Positions 15,495 through 24,380 are shown, numbered from the stretch's first letter. The stretch is 27,927 nt of DNA from an uncultured Bacteroidales bacterium (GCA_934716995.1 CAKUYO010000027.1:1-27927), one strand, 5' to 3'. Numbers and translations: made by a program. The notes: generated by a model not told the origin, from the letters alone.

Positions 15495-18400
15495 TTATTG
15501 TATCAGTATTTTGGTTGCTTCCCCGCCACAACGGACAATATATACTCCCGCTGCGGGAATGTTAAATCGAGCATAGCGGGTGTTATGTACACAGGCTATG
15601 ATACGTCCCGCAAGGTCAGTGATATATATGGTGGTGTAATCGGTTGCCTGTACTTCCACAGTATGTTCTATGATGCGTATCGTATTGCTATTGAGTGCAT
15701 TATACATAGCCGCAGGCTGTGTGTAGAATGAGGCTGTGAGCGTAGTATCGGAGGAGAGTACCACCGTGCGTTTGCTGTTGGTATCACCGTCGCTCCAACG
15801 CTCAAACAGGTAGCCTGCGTCGGGTGTAGCCTCGACACTGACAGTCGTTCCCGCCAGGTATCTGTCCAACCACGGGCGTACCGAGACACTGCCGCCTTCG
15901 CCAGCAGAGAGGGACAATGTGTAATAGAGTTGCGGGGTGTCTTTCCCGACAAAAACAGGCGCAATGTGTGCCGCTGTTTCCACTACATACAGGAGCGGGT
16001 TGCCTGTGGCTTGTACACCGTCTATCAGCCAGTGACTGAACGTGTGGAACTCGTCGGGATGGGCGGAAACGGGCAACAGTTCACCGTCATTACGGGAATA
16101 AATACCCGCAGCAGGCGTGGTGGTACCGCCATCGGATTCCGCTATCGTTATCTGACGGGGTGTTACTTCCTCAAAAGAGGCAATGAGAGTGATATTTTCG
16201 GTAAGCACAACGGTACGTACCGCATCGGTGTTGTCATCGCTCCAGCGTCGGAAACGATAGCCGGTGTTCGGTGTGGCAACAATCCGTACACTAGTGCCTG
16301 CGGGGTATTTGCCATTCACCTCCGCATTGACATTTCCTCCGGATAGTCCTGCTATAGTCAGTTGATATGCTGCGGGTTGTGCAGTCGTATTAACCGTAAA
16401 TGAAACGGTCTGCCCATCACCAAGCAGGTAGCGTTCCTGTCTGTCCACAGGAGAAACCTCCAGCGTGTATTCGCCGTCTGCGAGATCGTTTATACGATAG
16501 TAACGGGTGTCAATAATCGAATCTTTTCCGTTGCACGCCACATAATACTTGGGCGCACGACTCTCCCAACTTGCCACTGCCGTTGCGCCGTTGCAAGCCA
16601 CATGGAGATTGCTGATAGTATAGTCGGGCGTGCCTGCCACTTTGAACGAACCGCCGTTGGCAAAGCCCATTGTGTTGCCCTCGGCATCCACCGCATAGAC
16701 CTGCCAACTGTAATATCCGTCGATGTCAAAAGTCAGCGATACAGGGATAGTCTCCACATTGGCATAATAATATACATACCCGCCCAAGACGATACGGATT
16801 CGGTATTGCGGTGCTGCTGCCGCTGCATCCCACGAGAAATAGTAGGTCGTACTGTCGTGCGTCGTGGCAGACAGATTGGTCGGGATATAGGGGTTCTCCA
16901 AAGTGGTGAAATTCTCGCCTTGTACAAAGTCGGAAACCGGTATCAACTCATCGTTCACAGCCCGCACCTGCCAACCAAACGTGTAAGCCCCCGTGAAGAT
17001 CAGCCCCAGGTTCTTTTTTTCGCTATAGTAGGTAGTGTAACGGTCGCCGCCTACCTGCTGCAGACGCACCTCGTAGTTGGTTTCCGAAGGCGAATCCCAT
17101 GTAAAATCCGCTCCTGCCAACGATACGGACACTTGCAGATCCAGGGGGAGATAAGCCGATGTAAACGCATCACACTCACCTATATACAGATCCCAATAGT
17201 TTGCCGTTTCCTCTGTGGAGTTTGAGTTCTCGCCCATCAGCAGGCATGTACTGCCATACGAGAACTTAGGCGAATAATTAGTCTGTTGCGTAACATCGGC
17301 ATTGCTCAGCACACACTCGATAGAGTCGGCGGCGAGTGTCAGATGCGCACTCCACCAGTTGTTTCCTTCCGACTGCGTCAAGACAGAATACAGATTGCTG
17401 CCTGCCAAATAGTGCAGATACAGCCCTTTGGACGTGTCCAATCCGCTTGTCTCCGGTATATGCACACGAATAGCGAACTCGTGTTTCTCAGGTGCTTTGG
17501 CGTGATTATAGACATAACCTTTCGACAACTCGGGCAGATATAAACTATAGTACAGCAACGGGGAACACAATACTACGGTGTCGCCCACAGCCAACTCTTC
17601 GCCGGTTGAGAAACGCCTGTTACCGAGCCACCACTGGTTGTAGCAATACAACTGTCCCGCTGTGGAGCCGTCATCAGAGATGTAGAAACGTGCCGTGCCG
17701 TTCTGGGCAATCTCCGAGGGGGTGTTTGTCATTTGCGATACCACACCGCGCACCAAATACGGCACAGCCGTAGCATTGGCGTCCGGCAAAGCAGCAATCC
17801 TGTTCTTTGTTTCCGCTACCGACAGCGAAGTAACCATCTTGTTTGCCAATGAAGAAGCGTACAAACCGCCATCAGAAGCATTGTACCTGCCAATCAACAG
17901 GTTGTCCTCCGAGAGCGAACAGGTAGTGGTGTAGGTGGTCTTGTTGCCCACCAACTCTATGGCAAACACATAATTGCCTGCAGTATCAATCGTAACCGTT
18001 ACCACTCCCGAATTGAGGATGTCGGAACAGGCAACACCATTGCAGGCATAGTTGATACTTGTCAGCCCGTTGTCGGAATAGAGTGTACCGGCATCAATGC
18101 CGTTGCCCAAAATATACGTGCCGACGATTGAACTTCGGTCGGCGGGGATAAGCCCCAACTGCAACGATGTTCCCGCTGCCACTGCATTGTCCTGCGTCTT
18201 ATAGTCGGCAGTATGAAGTTCCACCTGCAAGAAATTCACACCATAATTGGCGGTATAATCAAGTATGTATGCGTCCGCAAAAGTCAGGTTGGCCTTGTCC
18301 TCTATCATTCCGCTACCCTCGCCGAGAAACACCGAGTCGGCGGTTACGGTCAGCGGGAAACGGCGTTCCCCACGGGCGGTCTTGGTCAGAATCGGATAGG

Positions 18401-19880
18401 CAGTGGTACTGTTGTCGGGCAGCACGCCCAACGCCAACTCGTACTCACCTGCGGGCAACCCGGATACGCCGCGATAGAGGGTGTACGGATTGGTATAGTA
18501 ATATCCGGGACGCAGGTTGTAGTTTGCATTGACAGGCATCTTGTCATAGTACTGCCCGTCCTTATATATAATATAGGTAACTTTGCCTTTTGAAGCCGTA
18601 ACCCCAGCATTTTGGAACGGATTGATGCTGAATGCCAGATTGTCGTTGATACCTATACGGCGCTGCGAGATACAGCGTACCGTATCGGCAATGATGAGCG
18701 GTATGGAGTCGCCTCCTTGGTCGGGTTGGATGCCCGTAAAAGCGCACACACTCTCCGTAAAGCCTTTGCCGCTGGCGGCACCGCCTGTACCCTGCCCATA
18801 AGGGTTCATAGCCGAGATAGCGAAATAGGCGTTGTAGTAGCCGTTCCACCCCCAGTTGATATGCACGTAACCGTTGCTCTGCATACCGTCCAATACAAAC
18901 GCATGCCCTTCGTTCTGCGTGGTACGCCCGCTCATAAAAACAGGGTGTCCCGCTTGCAGATCGCTTGCAATAGCACCGAGCATCTCCGTCTCGTCCATAT
19001 AGTCCTTGGGCAGCACACGGATGCCCGCATCGTAGCCGAAATAATGTATCAGTGCCTGCAATGCCGAGTTGCTGACCGCCCCGCTGCCGCCATTGGCATT
19101 GGTGTCATACCCCATATCGCACGCAATACCCACGTGCGACATCAGCGTTGCCACTGCATTGGCTTGCGTGGTACTATAGTTTGTCCCGCTATAAACAGGC
19201 AGCATATTCGTCCAATCGTATGTAGTATTGCCGAAATTGGCAGACAGCGTCTGATTGTTCCACGTATAGGAATGTGCCCCTGTGCCTTTTGCCGGGTGGC
19301 GGTGATAATACATAATCTGACTTGCCGCCGTAGCCACACAGCCCGTAACGCACTGCACGCCGTCTTTGGAGGGGCAGAGATTGTTATAGGGTTCGTCCTG
19401 TCCCCATGCTATCGTTCCCAACAGCGGCGACACTGCAGGGTAAGCGGTATCGTCTCCGGTCTGCGCCGCAGAAGCAGGCGCCTGTGCCGCACGTGCAATC
19501 TCGTCGGCATACATCTGCAACCAGAAACGCATATTGGCGGGCATTTCTGCTTCCGTAAAATGCCCGCTGTCGGCATAGCCGAGGATAGTACGCGCATTGT
19601 CCTCCGCGGATACTACCACAAAACCGCCGTCTGCCGTCTCGCTATTGAAGACATACAGCGCGGGGGCATTATCTGACTGCGCCTGTGTATAAACCAAGCG
19701 CATAGGTTGCACCGCAGAAGAAGACATTTGAATGCGTCGCATACGCTGTGCAACGGGTTGGGTCTTACAGGCAGCGAATCTGCCGGCGATGACTGCCGCC
19801 TCCTCGGCAGTACGGGGTGCCGCCACAGACACGAGTGTCCACAGCAAACAGCCTGCCAGAGTAAGTAGATGTCTCTTCAT
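15495..19880 (-). CDS. Secreted C10-family (streptopain-like) cysteine protease with T9SS sorting domain
   Basis: 1461-aa secreted protease. Signal peptide about 1-21, then a Spi/propeptide-like segment, then a C10 catalytic domain: nucleophile Cys181 in TGCVATAASQIMYYH, His326 in NEGHAFVLDGM, and Trp343 in HINWGWNGYYN, as in streptopain. A long middle region (about 390-1170) contains beta-sandwich or fibronectin-like stretches. Three InlB-B-repeat-like domains follow near 1172-1241, 1242-1318 and 1319-1387; the first and third share YRFRRWSD/YLFERWSD. The tail from about 1390 has the type A T9SS pattern (IYITDLAGRI ... AAGVYIVRCGGEATKILIQ), so it should be exported by type IX secretion and anchored or released. 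Much longer than streptopain (about 400 aa) because of added C-terminal domains. The target is unknown. Confidence 0.92.
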   Translation of the reverse strand: MKRHLLTLAGCLLWTLVSVAAPRTAEEAAVIAGRFAACKTQPVAQRMRRIQMSSSAVQPMRLVYTQAQSDNAPALYVFNSETADGGFVVVSAEDNARTILGYADSGHFTEAEMPANMRFWLQMYADEIARAAQAPASAAQTGDDTAYPAVSPLLGTIAWGQDEPYNNLCPSKDGVQCVTGCVATAASQIMYYHRHPAKGTGAHSYTWNNQTLSANFGNTTYDWTNMLPVYSGTNYSTTQANAVATLMSHVGIACDMGYDTNANGGSGAVSNSALQALIHYFGYDAGIRVLPKDYMDETEMLGAIASDLQAGHPVFMSGRTTQNEGHAFVLDGMQSNGYVHINWGWNGYYNAYFAISAMNPYGQGTGGAASGKGFTESVCAFTGIQPDQGGDSIPLIIADTVRCISQRRIGINDNLAFSINPFQNAGVTASKGKVTYIIYKDGQYYDKMPVNANYNLRPGYYYTNPYTLYRGVSGLPAGEYELALGVLPDNSTTAYPILTKTARGERRFPLTVTADSVFLGEGSGMIEDKANLTFADAYILDYTANYGVNFLQVELHTADYKTQDNAVAAGTSLQLGLIPADRSSIVGTYILGNGIDAGTLYSDNGLTSINYACNGVACSDILNSGVVTVTIDTAGNYVFAIELVGNKTTYTTTCSLSEDNLLIGRYNASDGGLYASSLANKMVTSLSVAETKNRIAALPDANATAVPYLVRGVVSQMTNTPSEIAQNGTARFYISDDGSTAGQLYCYNQWWLGNRRFSTGEELAVGDTVVLCSPLLYYSLYLPELSKGYVYNHAKAPEKHEFAIRVHIPETSGLDTSKGLYLHYLAGSNLYSVLTQSEGNNWWSAHLTLAADSIECVLSNADVTQQTNYSPKFSYGSTCLLMGENSNSTEETANYWDLYIGECDAFTSAYLPLDLQVSVSLAGADFTWDSPSETNYEVRLQQVGGDRYTTYYSEKKNLGLIFTGAYTFGWQVRAVNDELIPVSDFVQGENFTTLENPYIPTNLSATTHDSTTYYFSWDAAAAAPQYRIRIVLGGYVYYYANVETIPVSLTFDIDGYYSWQVYAVDAEGNTMGFANGGSFKVAGTPDYTISNLHVACNGATAVASWESRAPKYYVACNGKDSIIDTRYYRINDLADGEYTLEVSPVDRQERYLLGDGQTVSFTVNTTAQPAAYQLTIAGLSGGNVNAEVNGKYPAGTSVRIVATPNTGYRFRRWSDDNTDAVRTVVLTENITLIASFEEVTPRQITIAESDGGTTTPAAGIYSRNDGELLPVSAHPDEFHTFSHWLIDGVQATGNPLLYVVETAAHIAPVFVGKDTPQLYYTLSLSAGEGGSVSVRPWLDRYLAGTTVSVEATPDAGYLFERWSDGDTNSKRTVVLSSDTTLTASFYTQPAAMYNALNSNTIRIIEHTVEVQATDYTTIYITDLAGRIIACVHNTRYARFNIPAAGVYIVRCGGEATKILIQ

Positions 19881-19936
19881 AAGGCTTAATAGATTGGATG
19901 GTTTATATATTATGGTTGTCTTCAGCCTGTTTGTAT

Positions 19937-20125
19937 CCTGCTCGCTACGCTCACGAGAAATTAAAGAAATAGAAGAAAGATGTTTCCTTAATTTCTTTTA
20001 TTTCTCTCGCACCTTAGAGGCTCCACAAAATTCATTTTGTGGAGAGAGGAGAAATGGCGGCGACCTAAACTCGTGCAACGAGTTTCAATGTCGCAAGCCC
20101 ATTTCGACGAAGCGTGTGCGTAGGA
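19937..20125 (-). repeat. Dispersed imperfect-hairpin repeat, copy A (with 98-bp insertion)
   Basis: The core 19937-20012 and the end 20111-20125 match copy B (23162-23270) in opposite orientation. Core ends are CCTGCTCGCT...CGAGAAATTAA and TTTTATTTCTCTCGCACC, which fold back on each other as an imperfect hairpin. Between core and end, copy A carries 98 bp (20013-20110) where copy B has 4. It fills the spacer downstream of hisS and upstream of the C10 protease gene. Confidence 0.88.
20021..20044. repeat. Perfect 10-bp palindrome in the copy A insertion
   Basis: CTCCACAAAA (20021-20030) pairs with TTTTGTGGAG (20035-20044), loop TTCA. A second hairpin, AAACTCG/CGAGTTT, lies at 20067-20085. Confidence 0.85.
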
Positions 20126-20127
20126 AC

Positions 20128-21504
20128 TCACGCCAATACCCGCACGCACTCTTCCACGCTGACCAACTGCTGTTCGCCGGTGGTCATATTCTTGAGCATC
20201 ATCTTCTGTGCCGCCATCTCGTCGCCGCCTATAATGGCTACATACGGGATATGTTTTGCGTCGGCATATCCCATCTGTTTCTTCATTTTGGCGGGCTCGG
20301 GATATACCTCCACACGCAAGCCCGCAGCACGCAGGCGGCTTGCCAGCGAAAGGGCATAACGCAGTTCGTCCTGCCCGAAAGCAGCGAACAGCAGTTGCGT
20401 AGTACTCTGTAGGTCTGCGGGATAAAGATTGAGTTCGGTTAGAACGTCGTAGATTCGGTCCGCACCGAACGAGATACCCACGCCGCTCACATCGGGCATA
20501 CCGAAGATACCCGTCAGGTTGTCGTAGCGTCCGCCGCCGGTGATACTGCCCATCTGCACATCAAGGGCTTTCACCTCGAAGATTGCCCCCGTGTAGTAGT
20601 TCAGTCCGCGCGCCAGGCACAAGTCCAATTCAATATCCAAACAATGTGTAAATGAAGAATTTGTAAATTTGTAAATATCAAGAATCGTACGCAGTTCCTC
20701 GATGCCCTTTTTGCCGACCTCGGACGCAGCGAGGATTCTCTCCAATTGGTCGAGTTTGTCGGTATTGCTGCCGTTGAGGTTCAGTATCGGTTGCAGCGCC
20801 TCCACCGCCTCGGCGGGCAGACCTTTCTCAAGCAGTTCCTTGTTCACATTCCCGATACCGATCTTGTCTAATTTGTCGATTGCCACCGTGATATCGATGA
20901 TCTTGTCGGGTTGTCCGATTACCTCGGCGATACCTGCCAGGATCTTGCGGTTGTTGATATGCAGACATACGCGGATCCCCAAGCGGCGATACACCTCCTC
21001 CACTATCTGTATCAGTTCCACCTCGCTCACAAGCGAGGTGGTGCCAATCACGTCCACATCGCACTGGTAGAACTCGCGGTAACGCCCTTTCTGCGGGCGG
21101 TCGGCACGCCAGACGGGCTGTATCTGGAAACGCTTGAAGGGGAACTGTATCTCGTCGCGGTGCTGCACCACAAAGCGCGCAAAAGGTACGGTCAGATCGT
21201 AGCGCAACCCTTTTTCGCTCACGATGCTTGTGGCCTTGCCGATACTGAGATCGGTCTCGGCGAGTTGCCCGCGCAGCGGGGTCATCCAGTCGCCCGAATT
21301 GAGTATCTTGAAGAGCAGTTTGTCGCCCTCTTCGCCGTATTTACCCATCAGCGTACTGAGGTTCTCCATTGCGGGCGTCTCAATCTGCTGAAATCCGTAC
21401 AATGCAAATACCGATTTGATCGTATCGAAGATGTAGTTACGACGCGCCATCTCTATCGGCGAGAAGTCGCGCGTACCCTTTGGAATACTTGGTTTCTGTG
21501 CCAT
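20128..21504 (-). CDS. hisS: Histidyl-tRNA synthetase
   Basis: 458-aa class II synthetase charging tRNA-His. Motif 1 region near the N-terminus (GTRDFSP), motif 2 around 123-150 (FKRFQIQPVWRADRPQKGRY), the histidine-specific LARGLNYYTG (297-306), and motif 3 near 341-350 (GVGISFGADR) are all present, followed by the anticodon-binding domain. An unusual point is residues 277-282, IYKFTN, encoded by an 8-bp tandem array (20659-20678) in the insertion region just before LARGLNYYTG. The core motifs are intact, so the protein is expected to work. The ATG is preceded by a 318-bp spacer with no gene. Length is normal for the Bacteroidales type. Confidence 0.98.
   Translation of the reverse strand: MAQKPSIPKGTRDFSPIEMARRNYIFDTIKSVFALYGFQQIETPAMENLSTLMGKYGEEGDKLLFKILNSGDWMTPLRGQLAETDLSIGKATSIVSEKGLRYDLTVPFARFVVQHRDEIQFPFKRFQIQPVWRADRPQKGRYREFYQCDVDVIGTTSLVSEVELIQIVEEVYRRLGIRVCLHINNRKILAGIAEVIGQPDKIIDITVAIDKLDKIGIGNVNKELLEKGLPAEAVEALQPILNLNGSNTDKLDQLERILAASEVGKKGIEELRTILDIYKFTNSSFTHCLDIELDLCLARGLNYYTGAIFEVKALDVQMGSITGGGRYDNLTGIFGMPDVSGVGISFGADRIYDVLTELNLYPADLQSTTQLLFAAFGQDELRYALSLASRLRAAGLRVEVYPEPAKMKKQMGYADAKHIPYVAIIGGDEMAAQKMMLKNMTTGEQQLVSVEECVRVLA
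20659..20678. repeat. 8-bp tandem array inside hisS (encodes IYKFTN)
   Basis: Two and a half copies of AATTTGTA. On the coding strand they read DIYKFTNSS. Same unit and same peptide as in the U32 and glycosyltransferase genes. Confidence 0.88.
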
Positions 21505-21569
21505 ATTCTTGTTGCGGCTCTGCCGCTATATTTATTGTTTTATGTTAAATAATAATCTGCTTATAAGGT

Positions 21570-21602
21570 AACCTATCCTATGCGTATCCCAAGCGCATCC
21601 TA
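21570..21602. repeat. 11-bp tandem array upstream of hisS
   Basis: Three 11-bp units (AACCTATCCTA, TGCGTATCCCA, AGCGCATCCTA). The ATCCTA core also occurs in the 11-bp array at 24443-24464. Confidence 0.75.
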
Positions 21603-21640
21603 TGCTGTTTGTCTTGTAAATATCAGCGCCGATAATTTAA

Positions 21641-21803
21641 TGTTAATTTAACGTGAGTTCGATATAAAAACTCCTTTGCCGCATAGCGGCAAGAAATCTA
21701 AGAAAATCTTGGGCTTTACATCCATAAATTGCCATAAATCTTATTCGCCTACGGCGGCAAAGTAAGACAATTTGCTTATACTGAACTGACGTTAATTTAC
21801 ACA
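21641..21803. repeat. Imperfect inverted repeat pair in the kdtA-hisS spacer
   Basis: The reverse complement of 21641-21666 resembles 21778-21803 (shared GAACT, ACGTTAA) with several mismatches. Between them is a 7-bp hairpin (TTGCCGC/GCGGCAA near 21677-21693) and AT-rich sequence. No gene is visible in this 318-bp spacer; the pair could bound a small non-coding element. Confidence 0.4.
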
Positions 21804-21832
21804 TTTTTACACACTTGCAAATTTACACATTT
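21794..21832. repeat. Degenerate TTTACACA-type array at the end of kdtA
   Basis: Units AATTTACACATTTTTACACA, CTTGCAAATTTACACATT. The TAA stop of kdtA (21823-21825) lies within it. Confidence 0.7.
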
Positions 21833-23037
21833 CCCCCGAACAGTTCGCTGTAAATCCGTTCTGTTGCGCCGAGTTCGGTCTCTACATATTCCCGTGCTTT
21901 GCGCCCGAGAGCCTCGTGGTCGGCAAGGGTGTTATCCATCTGCGCCTCAAACTCACGGTAGTTCTTCACCGAGAAACCCGCCCCCGCCTGTATCAGCCCT
22001 TTGGCTTCGCGGAAATGCCGGTAGTTCGGTCCGAACAGCACCGGTATGCCATAGACGGCAGCCTCTATCGTGTTGTGTATCCCTACACCGAACCCGCCGC
22101 CTATATACGCCACTTGCCCGTACTGATAGATCGACGACAGCATACCTATCGTGTCGATCAGCAACGTCCGGCAATGCATGATATTGAGCGGCGTCGCCTC
22201 GGTAAAACGCACATACCTGCCGTGGAAGATCTGGAAGATCCCGTGCAGATGCTTGTCGTGTATCTCGTGCGGCACCAGCACCAGTTTGGTGTCGGGGTGC
22301 TTCTCTATATAGCGTGCCAGCAGTTCCTCGTCCTGCGGCCACGTGCTGCCCGCAATAATCACTTTGGGTGCATCAAACGTAAAACGCTCTACCACAGGCA
22401 ATTGTTTGGCGTGTTCCGCTATCTCGTTCACACGGTCGAACCGCGTATCGCCCGCCACCGATGTATGCTCCACCCCGTGCGCCTGCAGCAGATCCATCGA
22501 CGCCCGGTCTTGCACGTAGATATGCGTGAAACAACGCAGCAGTTTCAGGTACGGCTTGCCCCACGGCAGGAAAAACAACTGCTTCGGGCGGAAAATAGCC
22601 GATATGCTGTAGGTTGTTATACCGCGTTTGTGCAACTCTTTCAGGTAAGCAGGCCAGAACTCGTACTTCACGAATATAGCCATTGCGGGTTGCACGGTGT
22701 CTATAAACGCACGGGCGTTGCGTTTGGTGGCAAACGGCAGATAGGTTACCAGATCCACCTCGCTGTAATCCTTGCGCAGTTCGTAGCCCGACGGCGAAAA
22801 AAACGTGAGCAGGATAGGCGTTTTCGGCTGCTCCTTACGCAGACGCTCTATGATCGGACGTGCCTGCTCAAACTCCCCCACCGATGCGGCATGAAACCAT
22901 ACCACATGCTCAAAAGACCGGTTCTGTTTATATGCTTTTATTTGTTGTAATGCTTCTTTTTGCCCGCGCACCAACAACTTTGCCTTTCTGTGTCCGAACA
23001 AAGCCGCAATGCGCAGCAGGAGAAAGTAAATACCCAT
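21823..23037 (-). CDS. kdtA: 3-deoxy-D-manno-octulosonic acid (Kdo) transferase
   Basis: 404-aa GT30 enzyme adding Kdo to lipid IVA at the inner membrane, an essential lipid A core step. It has the N-terminal membrane-association helix (MGIYFLLLRIAALFG), then FHAASVGEFEQARP with the catalytic-base Glu55, FFSPSGYE, and the donor domain with IAGSTWPQDEELL, VPHEIHDKH and YIGGGFGVGIHNTIEAAVYGIPVLFGPNY. I start at 23037 rather than at the longer ORF start 23091, because the candidate -7 element at 23062-23069 puts transcription inside the longer version and MGIY fits the family. The stop codon lies in a short tandem array. It is divergent from tsaD. Confidence 0.96.
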   Translation of the reverse strand: MGIYFLLLRIAALFGHRKAKLLVRGQKEALQQIKAYKQNRSFEHVVWFHAASVGEFEQARPIIERLRKEQPKTPILLTFFSPSGYELRKDYSEVDLVTYLPFATKRNARAFIDTVQPAMAIFVKYEFWPAYLKELHKRGITTYSISAIFRPKQLFFLPWGKPYLKLLRCFTHIYVQDRASMDLLQAHGVEHTSVAGDTRFDRVNEIAEHAKQLPVVERFTFDAPKVIIAGSTWPQDEELLARYIEKHPDTKLVLVPHEIHDKHLHGIFQIFHGRYVRFTEATPLNIMHCRTLLIDTIGMLSSIYQYGQVAYIGGGFGVGIHNTIEAAVYGIPVLFGPNYRHFREAKGLIQAGAGFSVKNYREFEAQMDNTLADHEALGRKAREYVETELGATERIYSELFGGNV

Positions 23038-23061
23038 AATATGCCAAAAGTATAAATCGCA

Positions 23062-23069
23062 CAAAATTA
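23062..23069 (-). promoter_or_regulatory. -7 element for kdtA
   Basis: TAATTTTG on the minus strand, 25 bp before the chosen start. The -33 element is not clear. Confidence 0.5.
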
Positions 23070-23093
23070 CTGCTTTTTTTTGAAATATCATAA

Positions 23094-23123
23094 TTATTTG
23101 CCCTTATTTGTCTGTATTTGTGC
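23094..23123. repeat. 10-bp tandem array in the kdtA-tsaD divergent region
   Basis: Three 10-bp units (TTATTTGCCC, TTATTTGTCT, GTATTTGTGC). The last one supplies the candidate -33 TTTG for tsaD. Confidence 0.65.
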
Positions 23124-23150
23124 CGTATTCAGTTTTTTTTTGTAATTTTG
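23117..23150 (+). promoter_or_regulatory. Promoter for tsaD
   Basis: TTTG at 23117-23120, 22-nt spacer, TAATTTTG at 23143-23150. The start of transcription near 23157 places repeat copy B in the leader. Confidence 0.55.
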
Positions 23151-23161
23151 CACTCTCAATG

Positions 23162-23270
23162 TCCTACGCACACGCTGCGCGGTGCGAGAGAAATAAAAGA
23201 AATAAAGGAAATAATATCCGCCTTTCCATTTCTTTAATTTCCTTAATTTCTCGTGAGCGCAGCGAGCAGG
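23162..23270 (+). repeat. Dispersed imperfect-hairpin repeat, copy B (in the tsaD leader)
   Basis: 109 bp. The part at 23181-23270 is a long imperfect inverted repeat (GAGAGAAATAAAAGAAAT against ATTTCTTTAATTTCCTTAA). It matches copy A at 19937-20125 in the opposite orientation. It lies between the promoter and the tsaD start, so it would be transcribed as a structured 5' leader. Confidence 0.88.
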
Positions 23271-23297
23271 AGACTTTATCAAATTAACGTTCTGATT

Positions 23298-24380
23298 ATG
23301 GAGAAAAGTACAGTCATTTTGGCAATAGAATCAAGTTGCGACGATACCTCGTCGGCAGTGATCAAAGACGGTATCCTGCTGAGCAACGTCATCGCCTCGC
23401 AGAAAGTGCATGAAGAGTACGGCGGCGTGGTGCCCGAGTTGGCAAGCCGTGCGCACCAACTCAATATAGTGCCCGTGGTGGATACGGCATTGAAACGTGC
23501 GGGGGTGGACAAGTCGGAGTTGTCGGCTATCGCTTTTACGCGTGGTCCGGGTCTGCTCGGCAGTCTGCTGGTAGGCACTTCCTTTGCCAAAGGACTGGCA
23601 CTTTCGCTGGGTATTCCGCTCATCGACGTCAACCACCTGCAGGGGCATGTGCTGGCGCATTTCGTCGAACCGTCGGAGGCGCTCAAAGCCGCCACACCGA
23701 GTATGGCGGGCGTGGAGATCAAGCACCCCTCTTTCCCGTTCCTCTGTCTGCTTGTCAGCGGAGGCAACAGCCAGATCGTGCTTGTCAGAGCCTACAACGA
23801 TATGCAGATCATCGGGCAGACTATCGATGATGCGGCGGGCGAAGCCTTCGACAAGTGCGCCAAGGTGCTGGGCTTGCCCTATCCGGGCGGTCCGTGGATC
23901 GACAAACTTGCCAAGCAGGGTGATCCGGCGGTTTACCATTTTGCCAAGCCGAACATCGCCGGCTACGACTATTCGTTCTCCGGACTGAAGACCTCTTTCC
24001 TCTATACGCTGCGCGATATGATGCGTGCCGGGCAGGTGGATTCGGTGGACGCACTGGCAGAGCGTGTGCCGATGTTGCGGGAGAACCTCTGCGCCGCCCT
24101 ACAACAGACCGTTATCGATATTCTGATGAAGAAACTCAAGAAAGCGGCTTTCGACCTCGGCGTGCGCCAAGTGGCGGTCGCCGGCGGTGTGAGTGCCAAC
24201 AGCGGTCTGCGTCAAGCCTTTGTGGACTATGGCAAGAAATACGGTTGGCAGGTCTTCATCCCGCCGTTCTCGTTTACTACCGACAATGCCGCTATGGTCT
24301 GCCAAGCGGGCTATTTCAAGTATCTCGACCACGACTTCTGCCCTCTCGACCTTGTCCCCTATGCCAAAACGCAAATCTAA
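23298..24380 (+). CDS. tsaD: tRNA N6-adenosine threonylcarbamoyltransferase TsaD
   Basis: 360-aa ASKHA-fold enzyme that, with TsaB and TsaE, transfers threonylcarbamoyl to A37 of ANN-decoding tRNAs. Visible: LAIESSCDDTSSAV, GGVVPELASRAHQ, RGPGLLGSLLVG, metal-ligand histidines 113 and 117 in VNHLQGHVLAHF, LLVSGGNSQIV, DDAAGEAFDKCAKVLGLPYPGG, FSFSGLKT-type YSFSGLKTSF, and VAGGVSANSGLR. The start is the ATG at 23298 because MEKSTVILAIESS matches the family; the longer frame from 23253 reads through repeat sequence. The TAA stop is also the first bases of a 7-bp tandem array. Confidence 0.98.
   Translation: MEKSTVILAIESSCDDTSSAVIKDGILLSNVIASQKVHEEYGGVVPELASRAHQLNIVPVVDTALKRAGVDKSELSAIAFTRGPGLLGSLLVGTSFAKGLALSLGIPLIDVNHLQGHVLAHFVEPSEALKAATPSMAGVEIKHPSFPFLCLLVSGGNSQIVLVRAYNDMQIIGQTIDDAAGEAFDKCAKVLGLPYPGGPWIDKLAKQGDPAVYHFAKPNIAGYDYSFSGLKTSFLYTLRDMMRAGQVDSVDALAERVPMLRENLCAALQQTVIDILMKKLKKAAFDLGVRQVAVAGGVSANSGLRQAFVDYGKKYGWQVFIPPFSFTTDNAAMVCQAGYFKYLDHDFCPLDLVPYAKTQI

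Noticed and set aside
18612..19676. 354-codon plus-strand frame
   Set aside because: It is antisense to the catalytic domain of the C10 protease, whose active-site motifs are unmistakable.
23253..23297. Longer N-terminus of TsaD
   Set aside because: It reads through dispersed repeat copy B; MEKSTVILAIESS from 23298 is the family start.
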